This document shows positions 35,816 to 45,300 of a stretch of DNA of 64,000 nt, in pieces. Position numbers and translations under genes: made by a program. Within the stretch, counting starts at the first letter, position 1. Each line of letters begins with the position of its first letter. This stretch comes from Butyricicoccus_B sp017886875 (GTDB lineage Bacteria; Bacillota; Clostridia; Oscillospirales; Butyricicoccaceae), in assembly GCA_963931655.1 (NCBI GenBank), contig OZ007036.1, positions 1,054,001 through 1,118,000 on the forward strand. Direction: 5' to 3'. Below the pieces are notes generated by a model that made no database searches, was not told the DNA's origin, and saw only the letters and a program-made list of their open reading frames with translations.

Positions 35816-36931
35816 TTGAATATAAAATATGATAAAATAAAAAATTTTTTTCTTAACGCATTAAAGACTTCTGCAATTTTATTATCTGCAACATATATAA
35901 ATTTATTACTTTTAGATAGATTTACAACACTTGGTAATGCTTCAGAAATATACATATTAAGTGTTCTTTTAATCTCACTTAATACCACTGGTTATGTATG
36001 GGGCATATTAAGTGCTATTGTTAGTGTTCTTTGTGTAAATTATTTTTTTACATATCCATATACTAATTTTGACTTTACAAGAGAAGGTTATCCTGTAACA
36101 TTTCTTGTTATGCTTACAGTGTCTATCGCAACAAGTGCTTTAAGTGGCAGAATAAAAAAACAACGTGAATTTGCAAGAGAACGTTCAAGACTTGCTGAAG
36201 AACGTCAAAAAATAGTAGTTGAAGCGGAAAAAGAAAAAATGCGTGGTAATCTACTTAGAGCAATTTCACATGACCTTAGAACTCCACTAACTGGCATTCT
36301 AGCGGCATCTAATGCACTTATAGATAATGATGAGTTAATAAATTCTAAAGATAGAAAAGAACTACTTTCAGGAATAAATGAAGATGCTGAATGGTTACTT
36401 CGTATGGTGGAAAACGTGCTTTCAGTTACTAGAATTTCTGGAGGTGCTCCATCATTAAAAAAAGTTTGTGAACCTCTTGATGAAGTTTTTTCACAAGTTG
36501 TTTCTAAAGCACGTAAACGTTATCAAAACATTGATTTATCAGTTATTATGCCCGATGAAGTGACGCTTGTTCCTATGGACGAAATGTTAATCGTTCAAGT
36601 TTTAATAAATCTTGTGGATAATGCCATACTTCATGGTGGTGATACAAAAGTTGAGCTTTCAGCCAAAATAATAGATAACTTTGTTAAAATATCTGTTCGT
36701 GATTATGGTAAAGGGATACCAACTAACGATTTAAACAAGCTTTTTGAAGGCTTTGTTTCAAGAGATAAAGACTGCACAGACTCTACCAGAGGACTTGGCA
36801 TAGGTCTTTCTATTTGTAAAACAATAGTAGAAGGGCATGGCGGTCAAATTAGTGCAAAAAACATGCCTGATATTGGAGCATGTATAAGCTTTACATTACC
36901 TATAACGGAGGTTACTTCTTATGCCGAATAG
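35816..36931 (+). CDS. KdpD-like sensor histidine kinase (short form)
   Basis: About 371 aa. Four N-terminal membrane segments of the DUF4118/KdpD type (to about residue 115), then HisKA with phospho-acceptor SHDLRTPLTGI and HATPase with NLVDNAILHGG, DYGKGIP, GLGIGLSICKTIVEGHGG. The KdpD N-terminal sensor and Usp domains are missing. I favour the TTG start at 35816 (AGGGGTG nearby): TATAAT at 35786-35791 would start RNA near 35798, excluding the GTG at 35777. It overlaps the downstream regulator gene by 11 nt. Confidence 0.87.
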   Translation: MNIKYDKIKNFFLNALKTSAILLSATYINLLLLDRFTTLGNASEIYILSVLLISLNTTGYVWGILSAIVSVLCVNYFFTYPYTNFDFTREGYPVTFLVMLTVSIATSALSGRIKKQREFARERSRLAEERQKIVVEAEKEKMRGNLLRAISHDLRTPLTGILAASNALIDNDELINSKDRKELLSGINEDAEWLLRMVENVLSVTRISGGAPSLKKVCEPLDEVFSQVVSKARKRYQNIDLSVIMPDEVTLVPMDEMLIVQVLINLVDNAILHGGDTKVELSAKIIDNFVKISVRDYGKGIPTNDLNKLFEGFVSRDKDCTDSTRGLGIGLSICKTIVEGHGGQISAKNMPDIGACISFTLPITEVTSYAE

Positions 36932-37625
36932 TGAAAAAATATTAGTTGTTGAAGATGAAACAACTATTCTTCGTGTGCTTGGCACAATTTTAACTGCAAA
37001 TGGCTATCAAGTTATCACAGCTGAAACTGGTCAGCAAGCGGTAACAATGGCAAGTTCTCATTGTCCAGATTTAATTTTGCTTGATTTAGGATTACCTGGA
37101 ATGGACGGATTAGAAGTTATTAAAAAGCTTCGTCAATGGTCTGGTACACCTATCTTAGTTGTATCAGCAAGAGATGAAGAAGATGAAAAAGTTCGTGCAT
37201 TTGATTTAGGTGCTGATGATTACATAACTAAACCATTTGGTACAAGTGAACTACTTGCCCGTATTCGTGCGGCTAGACGTCATGCAAATCAGCTTGCAGC
37301 CGAAAGAGCAATGGTTTCTTCTTCATATGAATATAAGGATTTTAAAATTGATTTTGAGCGTAGAACAGTGACAATCGCAGGTAAAGAAATACATTTAACT
37401 CAAAATGAATATAAAATTGTTGAAAGACTTGCAAGGCAACCGGGCAGAGTGTTAACCTATACCACACTTTTACACGATATTTGGGGACCTTACAAGGGTG
37501 ATGATAACCAGATTTTACGAGTTAATATGGCAAATATAAGAAGAAAGCTGGAAAAAAATCCTGCTGAACCTCGTTATATTTTAACTGAAAATGGTGTTGG
37601 TTATCGTATGGCAGATGGCGAATAA
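36921..37625 (+). CDS. KdpE-like OmpR-family response regulator
   Basis: 234 aa. Receiver domain with acidic pocket VVEDE, phospho-acceptor aspartate in DLILLDLGLPGMDG (about residue 55), T/S in VVSARDE and K in ITKPFG. A winged-helix DNA-binding domain follows (HLTQNEYKIVERLARQPGRVLTY...ILTENGVGYRM). Translationally coupled to the sensor kinase. No kdpFABC operon in the window, so the target may be the divergent antiporter or lie elsewhere. Confidence 0.92.
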   Translation: MPNSEKILVVEDETTILRVLGTILTANGYQVITAETGQQAVTMASSHCPDLILLDLGLPGMDGLEVIKKLRQWSGTPILVVSARDEEDEKVRAFDLGADDYITKPFGTSELLARIRAARRHANQLAAERAMVSSSYEYKDFKIDFERRTVTIAGKEIHLTQNEYKIVERLARQPGRVLTYTTLLHDIWGPYKGDDNQILRVNMANIRRKLEKNPAEPRYILTENGVGYRMADGE

Positions 37626-37649
37626 AAAAGAGAGCTTACGCTCTCTTTT
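37624..37649. terminator. Bidirectional terminator
   Basis: AAAAGAGAGC-TTAC-GCTCTCTTTT between convergent genes. Confidence 0.8.
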
Positions 37650-38120
37650 CTATTTGTCATTTTGAATTTTTGGAGAATGGTCTCTTATTACCTTTAGTTT
37701 TTCAACTGTTTCACTTATATGATTTGAAATCTTGTCCATATCCTCTTTGGAAACATTACGCTCTAAAAATAAAAGCTCCATTGCATGAGATAAACGTGTT
37801 ACACCATCTGCAATTTCAAGAAACTGATTAAAGTTATTTGAATGAGTAGCATTTTCAAATTTTTTAATATCACGCTCAATAAACTGAACTACTTCATTTG
37901 CACTTGAAAATCTACCGTGTGACATTGGGTATGGAGATACACGCTGAAGAAAATACTTATCTTTTTTAGTAACATCTAAAACATATACAATATGTAAATC
38001 TTCAGCAAATTCAAAACGAATAATATATAAAATACCGTTTCTAATTTCTCTTATTTCAGAAGCACCTAGCTGACGCAGTGCATTACCAATAAGGTCTCCT
38101 GAAAAACTTGTAGTAATCAT
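37650..38120 (-). CDS. Uncharacterised cytoplasmic protein, 156 aa
   Basis: I do not recognise a family. The N-terminal half (MITTSFSGDLIGNALRQLGASEIREI... RFEFAEDLHIVYVLDV) looks like a mixed alpha/beta domain. The C-terminal half is helical and charged (KFENATHSNNFNQFLEIADG ... VSKEDMDKISNHISETVEKL), possibly coiled coil. No signal peptide, membrane segment or catalytic motif is seen. It lies 36 nt downstream of the SLC13-type transporter gene in the same direction and is probably co-transcribed. Confidence 0.75.
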   Translation of the reverse strand: MITTSFSGDLIGNALRQLGASEIREIRNGILYIIRFEFAEDLHIVYVLDVTKKDKYFLQRVSPYPMSHGRFSSANEVVQFIERDIKKFENATHSNNFNQFLEIADGVTRLSHAMELLFLERNVSKEDMDKISNHISETVEKLKVIRDHSPKIQNDK

Positions 38121-38156
38121 ATAGACTTCCCTTCTTTCTAAAAATTAGCCTATCAT

Positions 38157-39422
38157 TTAAAAACGTATCAGCAGATAAACCATAGAAATCGCTACGGATA
38201 AAACCATCATTGGGAAACCGACTTTTAAATATTTTGCAAATGTTATAGGGTGACCATGCTTTGCAGATATACCACTTAATACCACGTTTGCAGATGCACC
38301 AATAAGTGTACCATTACCACCTAGACAGGCACCTAGTGATAATGCCCACCATAAAGGCATAACATTCATACCATCTGCTTGCATAGTTAAAATAAGAGGT
38401 ATCATAGTTGCAACAAATGGTATATTATCAAGGAATGAAGAAAAGATAGCTGAACCCCAAAGGATAAGAACCATAAGCATTAATGTATTACCATTTGTAA
38501 CATCTACAAGTGCACCACCAAGAGCTGATATAACTCCAGTTTCAACCATGCCACCTACTACTACAAACAAGCCTGTAAAGAAAAGAATTGTTGACCATTC
38601 TACACCAAGTACAATTTCTTCTGTATCTTGCTTACCAATGATTAACATTATTGTAGCACTAGCAAGGGCGATTGCACAAGAGTCAACACCAAGTGAACTA
38701 TGGAACACAAAACCCAAAACAACTAAAACAATCATCACAAGGCTTTTAACTAAAAGTGCATGGTCTTTAATTGATTTATTTTCATCAAGTTTCATAACTC
38801 CAGCCATTTGTTCTGGGCTTACTTTCATTTTCTTGCCATACATAAAATAGAAGCAAATACATATAGCAGGAATAATAATAGTCACAGCAGAACCTGTATT
38901 TATTACGAAATCCATAAAACTAAGGTTAGCTTGAGAACCAATCATAATATTAGGAGGGTCACCAATAAGCGTAGCTGTACCACCTATATTAGATGCTAAA
39001 ATTTGAGTGATTAAAAATGGTACTGGATTTAACCCTAAAATAGATGTAATAGCAATAGTCATAGGGCCTACTAACAACACCGTTGTAACGTTATCAAGGA
39101 AAGCGGAAAGCATAGCTGTTATAATAGTGAAAAGCAGCATAATCTTCCAAGGGTTTCCGTTTGCCAGTTTTGCAGATTTAATTGCTACATATTCAAATAA
39201 ACCTGAGTTACGAACAACTGCAACTAATAACATCATACCAATTAAAACACCAATAGTGTTAAAATCAATATATTCTACTGCTTTTTCTACTGATAATATA
39301 TGCAGGAAAATTAAAACAACTGCACCAGCAACTGCAGCGACTGTACGATGTATCTTTTCGCTTACAATAGCAACCATAACTGCTAAAAAGACTACAATCG
39401 AAATGATTTGCATATTATCCAT
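38157..39422 (-). CDS. ArsB/NhaD/SLC13-superfamily ion transporter
   Basis: 421-aa integral membrane protein of the ion transporter superfamily, with about 11 hydrophobic segments in two repeated halves. Landmarks: FNTIGVLIGMMLLVAVVRNSGLFEYVA, AFLDNVTTVLL in the first half and FSSFLDNIPFVATMIPL in the second, the paired substrate-binding hairpins, and GDPPNIMIGS / GANGTLIGASANVV-like loops. Substrate cannot be told from sequence (arsenite, Na+/H+, citrate or others). ATG 39422 follows AAAGGAGA; the frame extends to 39446 without support. Confidence 0.85.
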   Translation of the reverse strand: MDNMQIISIVVFLAVMVAIVSEKIHRTVAAVAGAVVLIFLHILSVEKAVEYIDFNTIGVLIGMMLLVAVVRNSGLFEYVAIKSAKLANGNPWKIMLLFTIITAMLSAFLDNVTTVLLVGPMTIAITSILGLNPVPFLITQILASNIGGTATLIGDPPNIMIGSQANLSFMDFVINTGSAVTIIIPAICICFYFMYGKKMKVSPEQMAGVMKLDENKSIKDHALLVKSLVMIVLVVLGFVFHSSLGVDSCAIALASATIMLIIGKQDTEEIVLGVEWSTILFFTGLFVVVGGMVETGVISALGGALVDVTNGNTLMLMVLILWGSAIFSSFLDNIPFVATMIPLILTMQADGMNVMPLWWALSLGACLGGNGTLIGASANVVLSGISAKHGHPITFAKYLKVGFPMMVLSVAISMVYLLIRF

Positions 39423-39900
39423 ATTTTTCTCCTTTCTTAATAGCACAAAGTTAGAATATTTTTTATTATAAACTTTCTTGTGCTGTTTGAGTTTTTTACA
39501 GTCATTTATTATACGCCTCGAGTTTTAATTTCGCAATGTGCATAACGTAGTGATTTCGTTGGATTTCCAAGAAATATTTGTTGTTTTATCACGAAATTTC
39601 TATTAATTTAATCTATATTGTATATTAACATTTAAACTTTCAATTATTTAATAATATTAAAATTATAACAGCATTTATATAATATTTTGCTAAATTTTTA
39701 TAATAATATGGTTGTTATCATTATTATTAAGTAAAATTTATAAAACATTTTGAATATCATAAAAAATTTAAACTTATATTTAATGCTGTTTTATGTCGTC
39801 AATATATAGCGTTTTATTATGCTACATGTTATAATGATAATGCATAATAAAGAAAGGCTTGATTCTATATTTATGAATCAAAAGAAAAGAGGTAATGTAT
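39423..39900 (+). promoter_or_regulatory. AT-rich intergenic region with MCP promoter
   Basis: About 480 nt without a gene, very AT-rich. An extended -10 TGTTATAAT (TATAAT at 39830-39835, TGT at 39827-39829) is the best promoter for the chemotaxis gene. No structured RNA or repeats were recognised in the rest. Confidence 0.45.
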
Positions 39901-41688
39901 ATGCTGAAAAATATGCGAATAACACAAAAATTCTTTTTAGCATTTGGTGTTATATTATTTATAATGCTGCTTTTAGGTGTGGGAAGTATAGTTGGTTTAA
40001 ATCAATTATCTGGCAGTATAAATACAATGGCTGAACAATCTATGCCAGCACAAAAAGAGATTATTTATTTGCGTCGAAATATAGAAGCCGCACAAAAGTA
40101 TGCACTCGAAGTTATTCTTTCTAATGATAAAAACGAAATGGAACTTTTCACTCAAAAAATTGTCGAGGAAAGAGAAAAAATTGATATAAATATAGAAAAA
40201 CTTTATGAATTAACCCCTCCTTATAAATCAGAACTAGATGAAATGAAGAAAAAAATTGACCTAGTTACAGGTTACCGTGAACAAATTGTTAGCGAGTCAC
40301 TTAAACAAACAGAATTAGGTAATCTTTTAGCTTATTCCACTTATAAGAATTCTTATAGTACAACCTTCCAGCAAGTTTCAAATATGGCTGACGAACTAAA
40401 CCAAAGACTGTATAGTGCAATCAAAACTTCAAATGAAAATGCTGTCTCTGTAAAAGGTACAATACTGTTTGCTATTGTTGTATTCCTTATTTTTTCTGTA
40501 GTAGTTTCTGTTTTTGTATCCCTGTATTTAGCTAAAGGTGTTATAGTCCCTATCAATGAAATAAAAAATAATATGCTTTATGTGGAAGAAGGTCTTTTCT
40601 CTAAAATAAATATTTCATACACTGCTACAAATGAACTTGGTGAAATTGCAGATGTAATGAGAGGTATGGTTAATAAAATCACATTTATTATCCATGATTT
40701 AGGCGATTGGCTTGTTTCTATGTCCAATGGAGATTTAACAAAAGAAAGTAAAAATAGTAGTGAATATGTTGGTGATTATCATAAGATTTACCAATGTATG
40801 GACGAGCTAACATGCGGACTTCGTGAAGTTATAACACAAATTGATGTTGCTGCTTCTCAAGTTTCCTCAGGAGCAGAACAAGTTTCTTCAGGAGCTCAAG
40901 CTCTAAGCCAAGGCACAACCGAACAAGCTAGTAGTATAGAACAACTTGCTGCATCAATAAATGATATTTCTCATCAGGTTAAACTTAATGCTGAAAATGC
41001 TGATAAGGCTAGAATTGAATCCAATAATGTAAATAATGAAGTTCAATCTAGCAATGAACAAATGATAGAAATGAATAAAGCAATGGATATGATAAGTGTA
41101 AAATCTGATGAAATTGGTCAAATTATAAAAGTTATTGAAGATATTGCATTCCAAACAAATATCTTAGCATTAAATGCAGCTGTAGAATCTGCTCGTGCAG
41201 GAGCTGCAGGTAAAGGATTTGCAGTTGTAGCCGATGAAGTTAGAAATTTAGCACATAAATCAAGTGAAGCTGCAAAAAGCACAGCTGCACTTATTACTGA
41301 TGCACTCAATGCAGTAAATAACGGTGTTGATATTTCTAATAAAGTGAAAAATTCAATAGATAAAATTAACCAAGAAGTTTCACAGGTTGCAAACAGAATT
41401 AATGCTATTGCAGATGCTTCTGATAGTCAATCTACAGCTATTGAACAAATTACTATTGGTATTGACCAAATTTCTTGTGTTATTCAAAACAATAGTGCAA
41501 CAGCACAAGAAAGTGCTGCGGCTAGTGAAGAATTAGCAGGTCAAGCAGAAATGATGAAATCTTGTGTTTCTGTTTTCCAGTTTGGTGATAGTTCATCTAT
41601 TTCATATGAACAACCATCAACAAAACATGAAACTTATAACAACAATAATAATACATATACTGTTGATAACAATAGTGATAAATATTGA
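39901..41688 (+). CDS. Methyl-accepting chemotaxis protein
   Basis: 595 aa. TM1 at about residues 10-33, a periplasm-facing four-helix-bundle type sensor domain (about 35-180), TM2 around 180-205, HAMP, then a long coiled-coil signalling domain with the conserved hairpin tip IEDIAFQTNILALNAAVESA and GKGFAVVADEVRNLA. No CheR/CheB-tethering pentapeptide is at the C-terminus, which instead is Asn-rich. ATG 39901 fits AGAGG with an 8-nt spacer, better than ATG 39895. No other chemotaxis genes are in the window. Confidence 0.94.
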   Translation: MLKNMRITQKFFLAFGVILFIMLLLGVGSIVGLNQLSGSINTMAEQSMPAQKEIIYLRRNIEAAQKYALEVILSNDKNEMELFTQKIVEEREKIDINIEKLYELTPPYKSELDEMKKKIDLVTGYREQIVSESLKQTELGNLLAYSTYKNSYSTTFQQVSNMADELNQRLYSAIKTSNENAVSVKGTILFAIVVFLIFSVVVSVFVSLYLAKGVIVPINEIKNNMLYVEEGLFSKINISYTATNELGEIADVMRGMVNKITFIIHDLGDWLVSMSNGDLTKESKNSSEYVGDYHKIYQCMDELTCGLREVITQIDVAASQVSSGAEQVSSGAQALSQGTTEQASSIEQLAASINDISHQVKLNAENADKARIESNNVNNEVQSSNEQMIEMNKAMDMISVKSDEIGQIIKVIEDIAFQTNILALNAAVESARAGAAGKGFAVVADEVRNLAHKSSEAAKSTAALITDALNAVNNGVDISNKVKNSIDKINQEVSQVANRINAIADASDSQSTAIEQITIGIDQISCVIQNNSATAQESAAASEELAGQAEMMKSCVSVFQFGDSSSISYEQPSTKHETYNNNNNTYTVDNNSDKY

Positions 41689-41694
41689 TAATAA

Positions 41695-41724
41695 TAAACC
41701 ACTGGCTTAGCCAGTGGTTTTTTT
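41695..41724 (+). terminator. Terminator after the MCP gene
   Basis: AAACCACTGGC-TTA-GCCAGTGGTTTTTTT. Confidence 0.88.
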
Positions 41725-41730
41725 AATACA

Positions 41731-41758
41731 AAAAACAGGAGATGAAAACATCTCCTGT
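41731..41758 (-). terminator. Original rpsI terminator, now separated from rpsI by the element
   Basis: Minus strand ACAGGAGATG-TTTT-CATCTCCTGT followed by a T run. In the uninterrupted chromosome it would lie about 10 nt after the rpsI stop codon, whose copy is in attL at 41769. Its present position, 11.2 kb from rpsI, is explained by the insertion. Confidence 0.75.
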
Positions 41759-41768
41759 AAATACATTT

Positions 41769-41784
41769 TTATCTCTTAGAGAAC
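41769..41784. repeat. attL core
   Basis: TTATCTCTTAGAGAAC, identical to attR. It is the reconstituted chromosomal half of attB and is followed leftwards by the original rpsI terminator. Confidence 0.88.
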
Positions 41785-41921
41785 ATTTTAATAATTGCTT
41801 TAAATATTAAATATAAAATTATATAATATACTTAAAGCTATTTTTTAATCAAAATTCATCATATTTCCAAACTTTATACAGCATAATTCAGTATAAAACT
41901 AAGCTGAGAATTTATAATTTG

Positions 41922-41980
41922 TTGCCTACTTGTTTCTTACGCATAGCAGCTCAGGGCTATCGAGGACTACAGGTAGGCAA
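41922..41980. repeat. Left arm-type integrase sites
   Basis: TTGCCTACTTG at 41922-41932 and an inverted near-copy (TTGCCTACCTG on the minus strand) at 41970-41980. The same 11-mer family is tandemly repeated near attR, so these are probably integrase arm-binding sites. Confidence 0.6.
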
Positions 41981-41998
41981 TTTTGATTTACCTTACAA

Positions 41999-42363
41999 TA
42001 TTGACTACCATCTAAGATAACACGACTCTCAAACTAGGGGGTTTATGAGGGTACGAGGAAAAATGTTTGACTACCATCTAAGATAACACGACTCTCAAAC
42101 ACAATGTTAAAGAGTTTAATCTACTTGGGTTTGACTACCATCTAAGATAACACGACTCTCAAACTATCTTCTGGCAAAATATTAGCCTCTGTTTGTTTGA
42201 CTACCATCTAAGATAACACGACTCTCAAACCACAAAAGAGCGTAAATCTAAATGAGTTGCAGTTTGACTACCATCTAAGATAACACGACTCTCAAACTTT
42301 GTGGGCGAAATGAGGTATAATATTTGTGTTTGACTACCATCTAAGATAACACGACTCTCAAAC
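41999..42363 (-). CRISPR. Type II CRISPR array, six 36-nt repeats and five spacers
   Basis: Repeats at 41999-42034, 42065-42100, 42129-42164, 42195-42230, 42262-42297 and 42328-42363. In transcript orientation (minus) the repeat starts GTTTGAGAGTCGTG and ends AGATGGTAGTCAAAC. Spacers are 30, 28, 30, 31 and 30 nt, all different. The left-most repeat has two changed terminal bases, as expected for the leader-distal end, and the tracrRNA anti-repeat pairs with the minus-strand transcript, so transcription runs leftward. Only 27 nt separate the array from the cas9 stop, so it shares the cas9 transcript or has a promoter inside cas9. Spacers show no match in this window by eye. Confidence 0.98.
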
Positions 42364-42384
42364 AGATGGTATTATCGTGTCAAA
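42364..42384 (-). repeat. Split inverted copy of the repeat end at the leader side of the array
   Basis: Plus strand AGATGGTA-TTATCGT-GTCAAA is an inverted copy of the first 14 nt of the adjacent repeat motif, interrupted by 7 nt. In the pre-crRNA it reads TTTGAC-N7-TACCATCT immediately before the first repeat and could pair with that repeat's 3' half, as a mini anti-repeat. Confidence 0.55.
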
Positions 42385-42390
42385 TATATC

Positions 42391-45300
42391 TTAAAACAAT
42401 TTGTCTGATAAATCAACACTTTTTTCAAATACACCTGTTATAGATTGATTTATTATTAAAACTTGTTTTTTGTTACTCAAATTTTTTGTATTAGTAATAA
42501 TTCCAGTTCTCTCGCTTCCGTTTATCAACTTTAAATTTGCTGTGGTTGCATTGCATCTAAATAAATTTAAGATTTGCAGACAAACTTGGATTTGCTCACA
42601 GCATGATAAATTATAAAATATGTCTATGCCTTCTTTTATCTTTTTTGTCACAGTATTATACTGTTTATTATAAAAAGTATTTTCCAGTTTATAAAGAAGG
42701 ACATTATAAAGCTCTTTATTTTGCTCTTTACTTAATTTATCATGAGATGTAATCTCAATTTCTTTATTTTCCGATTTGCAACGCTCCAAATATTTTGAAC
42801 ATCTTTTTATATAAGCGTTCCATTCTGGTGCAATAACAAACTGATTTGCATTTTTATATAAAATATCATTCTTTGAACGACCTGATATATGCATTCTGAA
42901 ACCATCATAAGAAATCAATGAGTTAATTTTAATACATGGGATAAGAATTTTAGGTTCGATAAGCCCCAAATATTGGGTGCAGTAAGAAACAGGGTTACTT
43001 TCATACCAGTTTTTATGCATTAACATAACCGTTTCTATTGAACGAACTCGCTTTTTCTTTTGTGTATGCTCTACCAAGCAGAAATATGCACCAGTTAATT
43101 TATTATATCCACCATACTTTTCAGGTAACATTCTTGAGTCTGAACTTTTAATCGGTGCTTTGTCTTTACCCTTTGGAACAATAAGCTGGTCAAATAAGCC
43201 TCCTTTAACTTCAGAAGCTCGTCTTGTAAAGAGAATATTATTCTTTTTCATGGTTTTTCTTACAATAGATATTGAACCATTTTCACCCGCAAACCATGCT
43301 TGCTCATTACCACGCATAACATCAAAATCAAACATTCTATTTAAGCTATACTTTACATTAGGCTGTTTAAGAAAATGCACTGGATTTTTTGTAAATTTAA
43401 CATGATAAACATTTCCTACAACAATGTTTAAATAAGCATCTTTTGCATGGTGAAAGTCATTTATATCTCTACATTTAATAAATACAGGGTCTTGTTCTGT
43501 ATTTTTACCTTTGCACTGACTTGCTTGTTTTTGAATTCCATCTGATGTAATTCTTTGGTCTTGTCTAAAATTAGATACGTTTCCTGCTTTTACATAAACA
43601 ATTTCGGTCTTATCTTTGAATTTTCTTGCAAGAAGTTCAGCTACTATCTTGCTTGATTGTCTTGTTTCTACAAGCTGTCTATTTATAAATCCTGCTTGTT
43701 CATCAATAGTAAAAGGTTTTGCACGAATTAAACGCTCATATTTTTCCTTTGATATAAAACCTTTTTCTTTGAGCATAGTCCAATATGGACGCATTTTTTG
43801 TCTGATGTCTATATCAATAGGATATGTATCGCTTTTTTCTGCATTTAATACTCTTTTTACCAAAATACGATTATTTAAACTATCATCTTTGGTTTTGCTT
43901 TGAGGATAAATATGCTCAATATCATAATCACTATCGAGCTTTGCAAGGTCTATATATTCACCACTATACATACATTTACCAAGCTGTGTATAGTAAAGAT
44001 ATAATTTATCTCGTCTAAGATTATCTTCTTTTTGTAAATCTTCAAAAAGACTGTTACCCTTTTCACCTGCCTGCTCATATAGGTTTATAAGTTCTTGTTT
44101 GCGTGAGATTGTACGCTTACCTTTTTCGCCATCTTCTCTTGCCATTTCTATGAATATACGTTTAGGAGCTGTTTTCATTATTGATTGTAGTTCTCCTACT
44201 ATGCGTATAACTTGATGAATAGCTCTTTTTATTAATGGTGAGGCATAGCTTTCATCAAGATACTCACTAAGAGTTAAACCATTAGAGCCATATTTTTCTT
44301 TTCTATACTGTTCAACTGCCTGTGCAAAACTATATTTTGTGCTTAAAAGCTGCATAAGATTTTGATTTGTATTCCAAAGTAAATCCATTATGCACATAGC
44401 TTCTCCAGTATTTTTATCTGTATGGAAAATATCAATTAAAAATTTTTGTGATAATCTTCCCCAGCCACTAAATCTTATAGAAAGAGCTTTTTTCTGTTCT
44501 TCATCTGACAATGAATATGTATTTTCAAGCCACTGACGTAGTAATTTTTTATCATCACCAAATAAAACAATATGACATATTATATCTTCTGCTATCTCAT
44601 AACCATTGTCACGTTTTAATAGCCATTCAAAGTGTTTCCATGTAGCTAAATTTGCTTTAAAATCATTATCAAAACCGCTTAATTCATCACCTTTTTCAAT
44701 TATTCCATTGGCTAAAAGGTAATTATTTAACATCTTTTTTGTAACTTTTTTACCGCTTAAAAATAAATCATTATAAATATTTTGCTTTAGAGATACAGGT
44801 ATTTCATTTCCATTGATTTTAAGGTTATTTAGTTCATTTAACACCATAAATTTACTATATAATAATGAGTCTTTAGGTAACACAGGCTCACCTAAATAAC
44901 TACAAGTTGCAGTCATACGAGAAATAAAATTTTCCCTGCATTTTTCTAAGTCTACTACTTGTTCAAAATTCCATGGATATATTTTTTCATTTTTTCGCTC
45001 TATCCAGCTATATTGTGAACGTGAATTCAATGGTCCTACATAATACGGAATACAAAAACAAAACATTTTATGTATTTGCTCTGCTTTTGTTAGCCCACTA
45101 TTATCAATTTCATTTAAAAATGGAAAATGTTTCGATGCATTATTTAATATCTTTAGTAATTCGGCTTCATTTAATTGATATGGGATAACACTATTATTTT
45201 TACTTACCTGTTTTGGTAAAAATGTTCCTAGTTCTAATTCATCATATATTTCTTTTAGTAGCTCACTTTTATCAATATATGGTTTTATTTTATTTTTTAA

